Part shown: one piece after another, positions 57,387 through 64,000 of the stretch | Numbering within the stretch: the first letter of the stretch is position 1 | How the letters are laid out: each line of letters begins with the position of its first letter | Source: Seriola aureovittata | Taxonomy: Eukaryota > Chordata > Actinopteri > Carangiformes > Carangidae | Length of the DNA stretch: 64,000 nucleotides | Direction of reading: 5' to 3' | Assembly (NCBI RefSeq): GCF_021018895.1 | Contig: NC_079375.1 | Span: 5,739,060 to 5,803,059 of the forward strand | Program-made: the position numbers and the translations under genes | Notes under the pieces: generated by a model | The model's input: the letters and a program-made list of their open reading frames with translations, nothing else | What the model was told of the DNA's origin: nothing | Database searches by the model: none

Positions 57387-58364
57387 TTTAGCTTAATGGA
57401 CTGTGCTGGAAAAATAATATGTTCGAATTATATATAATATTGTAATATTATATGAATTATATAATTTTTTCTGCATTATAACTCTCTCAACTGAATCAGT
57501 GCTGTTTTTCCATTTTATGGGTCCCCAGGGTCCCATTAAATTTAATGCCTCTTTTTTGAAATAATATAATTTTGCTAAAATGCCTGGATGATATGAATGT
57601 CTTTGTGGTTATACCTGAATGACAGTAACAAATAACCTTTTTTCTATGGACATGTGTTGATATTTTCAATTAAGATGTAATATATTCAAATCATTTACTT
57701 AGTGCTGGTGGATTAGTAGATATTTTATTATACATATCTTCTCCTAAAGCCATTAGTACGAGTGATGTAGCCCGTAGCATTCCCTCTAAAATCTGCATAA
57801 TTTCTTGCATTACGCTTCACAGTGAATGTTTTTTGGGCTTCAGCAGTCTTTGAACTGGGCTCTGGTGAAAGTCTTGATTCTCAGCAGCTTGTTTCAACTC
57901 TCTCTGTGTTTATGTGAGTAAAACCTGGCAGTTTAAAGATGAAGAGATTTTAAATGCTGCCGTGATGTGGCTCGTCGCTGTTGGGATCACTTCATTTGGT
58001 TGATGTCTGTCTCCCACTCGGCCACCCACATCACTTCTCAGTGTGATGAGCCTCAGTGAGAAGGATGATTGTCCTCTCCCTTTAAAGGCAGTGGTACATT
58101 GGCATTATGCTGATTGGTGTTTGTGCTGGCTGTCCACTCTGCATGCATTAAAGTGCATTTTTGAAAGGTCTTTTGACACTAAAGGAGAAAAGCTATTATT
58201 AGACTTTGTCTCCTGAGGACTAATTTTCTGCCTCAACTAAATGACTTTTTAATGAGTGATTTCATCTTTATTGCACTGTTTAAAAGTTGGGACACACATT
58301 ACAGTTGTTGGGCTGATTATTCTTATTTGGTTCATCATGAGTGATGTGGTTTGTTGATATCTAT
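57387..58364. other. No gene recognised
   Basis: AT-rich intron-like sequence with TATAATATT-type words at 57420-57475. Confidence 0.5.
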
Positions 58365-58612
58365 AAGAAGATATATTTTTGGTTTTAAGAATCAAAAACC
58401 ATCTTAATGTAGTTTTACATCTCCTCTCTCAGACTTCTCTCTGGAGCTCCAGTAACAACAGGTTAGTTAGCCAATCAGAGGGGAGGCTGTGTGCATTTCT
58501 CTGTAGACGGAGCCCTTTGATACTTTCACACTATTAATGTACAACCTAGACCTTCTCTATGATCAAAAGAGAAATGGAAATCTCACTTTATACAATGCTG
58601 GACCTTTAACCG
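58365..58612 (+). mobile_element. TTAA-type MITE, family F copy 3 (internally deleted)
   Basis: Shares 'gtagttttacatctcctctc', 'cagtaacaacaggtta', 'gccaatcagaggggaggctg', 'tttgatactttcacac' and the end 'gctggacctttaa' with the other two copies. The middle ('gacatcacaaagttac') is missing. Confidence 0.65.
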
Positions 58613-61600
58613 AGTCCAATCCAGACTGGATATAAAAAGGGTGTGGTGTTAAAATGTTCAAAGATCACTTTAACACCCCTGTTAAGCTTCGATACCTATC
58701 CTGCATTTCTTTACTGTATTGTGCTTTGTTTGGCTCAATGCAGCTCCTCTCCTTTATTACACTCTGGCTCTACAGTGCGGAATTCTGCTCGCACATAACA
58801 GTGAAAATTAGAGAGTGTGAAATGTTTTACGTGTGCACCTGTGAATGACTGAGTTCAGACACTGAGGCTGGCAAAATGCACAGATTTGCAAATCACCAAC
58901 GCTAATTATCATCAGCAGAGAGCAGTGAACAGAAAACATTCAGCCAGCAGCCTGTCGATTTCAGTTGGTGCTTCATAAAATGACGAAAGTAGGTGGCGAT
59001 GTGGTGATTCCACAAGTACCTTGATGGCAGGACAAAACGAAAACGTGTCCGTTGTCTGGTTTGTTGCACTCTGAAAAACAGTGTCTGTGTTTGTCAAAGA
59101 CTGCTGGGGTTGGAATGGCGTATCTTCCCTCACAAACAGAGTTTCAGGGGTGCTGTGTCCAGCCAAATTTTCTTTCATAATGTGTCAAGAATTTAAACTT
59201 ATAGATTTGATATTTTTATTTTAGTTCAGTATTTGGATCAAGTAGCTTGTGGAAAATAAGGTGTGTCAGATTTAGTATCTATGGATGTTATTTCAATGTG
59301 TTAGATACATATTTAACAACATTTAGGTACACTTAATAGATGGGGAAGCTGTTTTTTTTTTTAACAGCAGGTTATGTCTTTGAAATGTCAAATGCTGTTT
59401 TCATTTCCATTTTCAAATTCTTAGAAAAATTACATCTTCATTTTTATTGTATCTTGAGAAGTGCTTGCACAAATGAAAATGCATAAATGAAAGATCATCG
59501 TTCATTTTGCATTTCAGTTTTCAAATTTGAATTAACATCTGAATATTACCCACTGTACAGTGGGGTACGGCTGAAAATTAAATGTCAAAAAGTCACAGAA
59601 TTTAATAACAGTCACAGTTAAATAATACTTTGTGTTGTGTGGAAAGGAAAAGGAAAGGTTTTGTTCGACGAGTGAGTAAAAAGTCTGTCATCCAGTGTGT
59701 TGTCCTTGGTACTTGTTTAGCCCTAACCCTTCACGGTGTAACATCTTGTAAAATGTTAAATCATTCCTTTAGTGTCAGTTTATATATCCAGAATAAACAG
59801 CAGTAAATGACTGAATGGGGTATTTGAAGTTGCAGTGTGGCTGGTCGGTGCCATATGCTGTTCTGCAGCTTGATCAGATCCTTTCATCCTGTGCTATTAA
59901 TTATGTGTCAAAACAGTGCTAACTAAACCAGGGGAGGAGAGCTCCTGCCATGTCCTTACCTTCAGGGTATTAGTTAGCACAGTACACTGCTCTGCATTTC
60001 AATTAATCAATTAACAAGTCGGGCCACAGGCAGCTTTAGAACAGATACTGGCTCCTGTTGAATTATTCAGCAGTTTTAATCAGCTTGTTGTATCTGTCAC
60101 GGCCAGAATATAAATCCAACCTAGTGTACACATAAAAGCAAAAAAGAACAACTGTTATATTATTTTTGGTCTAGTGTATCTTCAAAGCTGATGTTGTCAC
60201 AGATTCTTCAACAAGGTCATTTTCCTTGCAGTAGCTCTGTCTTTCATTTAATTAGGTGAAGTGTTCTGAATATATTGAAAAATTACAGTTTGACATGATG
60301 AAATTGGATTAGGAAATTTTCAACTTAGTGTTTTGTTTTGTGGCAAATGGAAACATAAGGCTCCTTCACACCAGCAATTAAAATTGCAAAGGTTTGAGGT
60401 GAAATTATTTCATTCCAATGGAATTGCTCGGTCAGAGGATTCGCTTACAGTGTGGATGTTTTACTCAAGCTGGAGAATCCAAAATGGAGCTTTGTTGCAA
60501 CCTCCACTTTTAAGGCCAGTTCATACCTTCAGTATCCACATGTTCAGGAGGGTCTGCTTTGGTAAAATATTGTTATCTGCCCATGTCCACGAGAGTCCGC
60601 ACAGACTCCTACGCTGACCTCTGTTTGCAGCCCAAAATTTGTCCTGTGGAGTCCTACTTCTTGATTTTTAGAGAGGTAGGCAAACAACGTTGTGGTGCAT
60701 TACCGGAAATGCGAATGCATGGAACACCAGACCAAAGCTGACCCCAGCTGTAGCATTAATAGAGTTGTGTGCATGTTCCCACGCCCGCAGAAACATCTGC
60801 AGCTGTCCAGAGATGCGAAAAGTATGTGTGAGGCTTTACAGCATATAACCCCGCTCTGTTGGACCATAATATGAAGAAAAATGAATCAGTGGGAGTGAAC
60901 GGCCTGGTATTTATTAAATTAAAGAATTTTTTACCTTTTCTCTGTTATATCACTGCATATTGAATATCTGTGGAGTTTTGTTGTTTTTTTGCTATTTTCC
61001 AACATTTTATAGATGCAATAATTCATCTTCATTCATTCCTTGTGTACCAAGAACACGCTCTGTATTCATATGTGCCAGATGAAACTAAAAGTGGGGTAAA
61101 AATGTTATGTTCTTTTTTTTCCCTTTCATTAGAATATTGTCTGATGCAGCATGAACTCAAAAGTTGGAATCAGCTTGTTAAGACAGCCCATTGTGCTATA
61201 TCCAGTTACAAACACACTTTCAGTAGTAGTTGGATCTCTTTGGGTCAAACAGGAGGTAGAAGTCATGCAGATTAGTAAAATGAACATTGACAGTTTCTGC
61301 ACGAGGATGATTGTTAAAGCTTTGGAGCAAAAACCACCATCGCTGGAGCCTCATTATCCTGCTTACTGCGATGTGCTCTGAATGGGTAAAAAAGTCGGCT
61401 CGGCTCACACTGAGAAGCACTGAACTCTGGGTCTGTGGGGCTTATGGAGCTCTGGAGTGCAGGACCTCCTGTTCACTGCTGTTTGTTGAGGTGATGGATG
61501 GAGCTCATCAGTATTCAGGGTCTCCGGTGTGTGCACTTTGTTTCGCAGCAAAACAGTAAAGAAGTGGACAATGCAGGTGAATGAGCTGTGGCCTCCCTCC

Positions 61601-63724
61601 CTGTCTCTCCAGTGCCAAGTATTAGTCTAGCTATCATGTCAGCGTTGATTAATTGTGCTCGACATTGCCAAGGCCTCAACACTCCAGAGACTTTTTTTGT
61701 TCATCCTTTGAGACTTTTCACTGCTGTCAGATTCACAGTTTGTTCACCTCGAATGATAAAACTGACACTGTGTGGGTGGATGGATGGGCTGCAGGAGAGA
61801 TGTTTGACTCTTTTACTCCCTCTAAATCCTCCTTAGGTACCAGAAACGATTAAACATTCATTTGATGGGAGGATATTTTATTGAGATGAAAAGCTAAATC
61901 CCATTACTCAGATGTCAGCGGTTTCTTGCTCTTGTCGGAGGAGATCTCCGTTATACTGTGACTTCCCCTCTTATTTTTTCACCTGGGGAAGAAACAGCTG
62001 AGGCTTTTGGGACAGTGTTATTCTCTACCACAGCTGATTCAAGACAGCAGAATCATTCCATATTCTATTATTGTCAGCTTTTCTCACATATTCTCTTCTT
62101 TTCCTTTGAAGTGCTCACACCTTGAGGCAATCATTCCCTAGCTTTATGCTCCACAATAATGTCTGTTAATGTTATCTTCTGTAAGTGTTATTCGTTCCTA
62201 ACTCCTTGGTTTCCAGTGATGCTACTGATTCAGAAATGTCAGTTGTTTCTTCTTTTAACCTGGATGCTCAAAATTTAAAATGTCATGAGAAAAGGGTTTT
62301 TTAGTGAATTCACCCTCGATCACACGTTGAGGCCGACAGAAAGAGAAAGGAGGCGCGTTTGTTTTTGTGCTGTTTTTGCTGGGGAGGACGGTGCAGTAGT
62401 TTAATATTCAGGAAAGCTCTCTCAGCCGGGGTCAGTGTTGAGGTTCAGCGGCTGTAGAGTCCAACAGGTATTCAACATTTAGCTCCATTTTCCTCTGAGC
62501 TGTCTGTGTTTGTGCTCCGCCGGTCACACCTACAGCGGCGTCCACTCTTAAATGCCAAACCTCCGCTGTGGAAAAGTGGCCCGGTGTTTTTAATCTGCGG
62601 GTTCTTTCTCTCTCTCTCTTTGTGGAGTGTTACCTCAGCGAGGTTGCGCTCTCACCACACATTATCTCCTCAGGGATTACAGCACTCAGCAGTGGAGAGC
62701 CGTGCCTCTCATTTCACACTGAGGAGTCCCCACCACCCACAGTAACAAGTGTCTCCGAAGCCAAGGCCTGCAATGATCAAGATTATCAGAATTACTGAAT
62801 TATTGAAGACTGACTGTGTGACTGTACATCTCAGTACTGAGTGATACCTGCTGTGACAAACTGTCATAAATAGAGTTTAAACTTAATACCAGATAATTTC
62901 ATCATCAAAAAGAAACTACTCGGAGGCCACACTGGAGGTTTCCTGATGTTATCAAGCTTAAATATTCATAGACATCAGGCACCGTCACATCAGAGACTGA
63001 CAGTGACCTCAGGCCTCTGCTACACTTGTTTTTATTGTCTTTTGTCCTCCAGTAAAAATGTAAATGCCCAATAATCACATTTGTTTACTCTCAAGTGATA
63101 AAGCCTTCTAATGGCCATAAAGATTATAACTCTTGAGCGAGGAGGATATACTGTAGTGTGAATGAGCCACAGTCCGCAGAGGGAGGAGGTGGGGTCGATG
63201 TAGTAATTTTAAACAAAACTAAGATCTTTCCTCAACCCTGTAGTCCTATGATCTTTCTCTAATCCTTCAAGGTGCCTTTAAGGGGGAAAACCATGGTGTG
63301 TCAGATCAGAGAAAGGTTTTATTTTTGCAATTGAGATTTGTAAAGGTTTGTCTACACGGGATATATCAGCTGGGGTTTTTCAGTCTCATGTATATGTAAT
63401 ATAAAAGATAAGCTTCTATTTTAAAGCAGTGCAGATGTCTACACAGGCTGTGTAACAGCTCGTGTTTCACATGCGCTTTTCGTACCTAGCTGAAACCCAA
63501 AAGTGGATTTTAATGCTTCTAGTGTGTTTTCTTCCATTTCATGTGTGTAACTACAGTGAGTGTGTGTTAGACACACAGCACTGTGCCTGAACACAGTCTT
63601 AGTAGACACTGGAACTGCTTCTGTTTTTTGCTTATGCACTGCTTTCACTTCTGCTGCTTGTCTGTTGAATCAGAGGATTGTAAAAAGAAGAAAAATCTGA
63701 TTTAACCCTGCAGACATGCAGCTG
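58613..63724. other. Long intron-like stretch with no recognised gene
   Basis: No recognised exon or well-supported repeat. A GC-richer part at 62320-62760 contains CpG words, a short (CT) run at 62603-62620 and a 76-codon + frame ending near 62798, with no known motif. A block at 60380-60850 has the look of an old repeat but could not be classified. The sequence near 61400-61560 is moderately GC-rich. Confidence 0.4.
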
Positions 63725-63841
63725 GCCACCGACGTCATTAGATGTTGATATTTGGTTTCTTGAAGGTTGTGATGTCTAATGTCAACGTCAGTTTGACATA
63801 GAACACTGACGACAGCTGACCTTGATATTTTGTTGGTTTGA
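63725..63841. repeat. Dispersed repeat, family H copy 2 (partial)
   Basis: Contains 'gttgatatttggtttcttga', 'aacgtcagtttgacatagaa' and 'cactgacgacagct', in the same order as 28291-28420. It is followed at once by MITE family G copy 3. Confidence 0.6.
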
Positions 63842-64000
63842 AAAAAGGTACTATATGTATGTTTTTGCTATCGCTACATGGCAAAGTTAGCATTAACAGC
63901 TGTTTGCTTCACATGAAGAGCTGTCTCCAGTGGTGGAAAGTAACTCTCTTGTATCGCTTCTATTTCTATCACTTCTTTTCGTCTACTGAAGTTAGCATGC
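63842..64000 (+). mobile_element. MITE, family G copy 3, cut by the window end
   Basis: Shares 'gttagcattaacagctgttt', 'agctgtctccagtggtgga' and 'actgaagttagcatgc' with the other copies. The last bases of the window fall inside it. Confidence 0.55.

Noticed and set aside
60380..60880. A transposon starting 'ggctccttcacaccagcaat'
   Set aside because: Looks repeat-like, but no matching second end or TSD could be found, so it was left unclassified.
62506..62798. Possible exon in a GC-richer patch
   Set aside because: Open frame of 76-79 codons but no acceptor/donor pair that bounds it and no known motif.
1..64000. CRISPR arrays, operons, bacterial insertion sequences, rRNA genes
   Set aside because: None seen; the window has vertebrate features throughout.

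Overview
This window reads as intergenic and intronic DNA from a ray-finned (probably perciform-type) fish. The evidence is AT-rich unique sequence with dispersed dinucleotide microsatellites, no operon-like coding, and many degraded transposons of kinds typical of teleosts: L2-clade LINE, PIF/Harbinger, hAT, Tc1/mariner, TTAA-flanked MITEs and tRNA-derived SINEs. Families were judged from remembered hallmarks and from motifs, terminal inverted repeats (TIRs) and target-site duplications (TSDs) visible here. No database search was run.

Only one convincing host coding segment is visible. It is the first coding exon of an unidentified secreted or membrane protein on the + strand: an ATG at 39653, a basic N-terminus, a hydrophobic signal segment, and a strong splice donor after 39743 (phase 1). 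No downstream exon could be recognised, so 39744-64000 is probably a first coding intron longer than 24 kb. A (CT)n tract ending in CAG at 39545 looks like a polypyrimidine tract plus 3' splice site. The coding exon may therefore be preceded by untranslated exons, and a well-formed 82-base exon candidate lies at 29561-29642.

Layout. 1-4600: microsatellites, two dispersed repeats (469-840; 2615-3115, the latter carrying nuclear-receptor-type half sites) and an LTR-like tail. 4600-14600: several dispersed repeats, a tRNA-derived SINE, a 100-base (GT)n, a hAT-type MITE (10496-10899), a TIR MITE and an LTR-like block with a 12-base minisatellite. 14600-32100: a TTAA MITE, second copies of earlier repeats, Tc1/mariner and L2 LINE fossils, and a second SINE. 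32100-39540: mostly unrecognised sequence, then an 800-base element with long TIRs. 39546-39743: the coding exon. 39744-64000: intronic-looking DNA with a pyrimidine-rich block, a 25-C run, three copies of one TTAA MITE family, a hAT derivative with a BED finger (54305-55061), a Harbinger derivative (56314-57386), and a MITE cut off by the window end.

No new biological system is evident. The most useful leads are the splice architecture around 39.5 kb, the Harbinger deletion derivative, the hAT BED-finger derivative, and the repeat with a perfect palindromic estrogen-response-element core.
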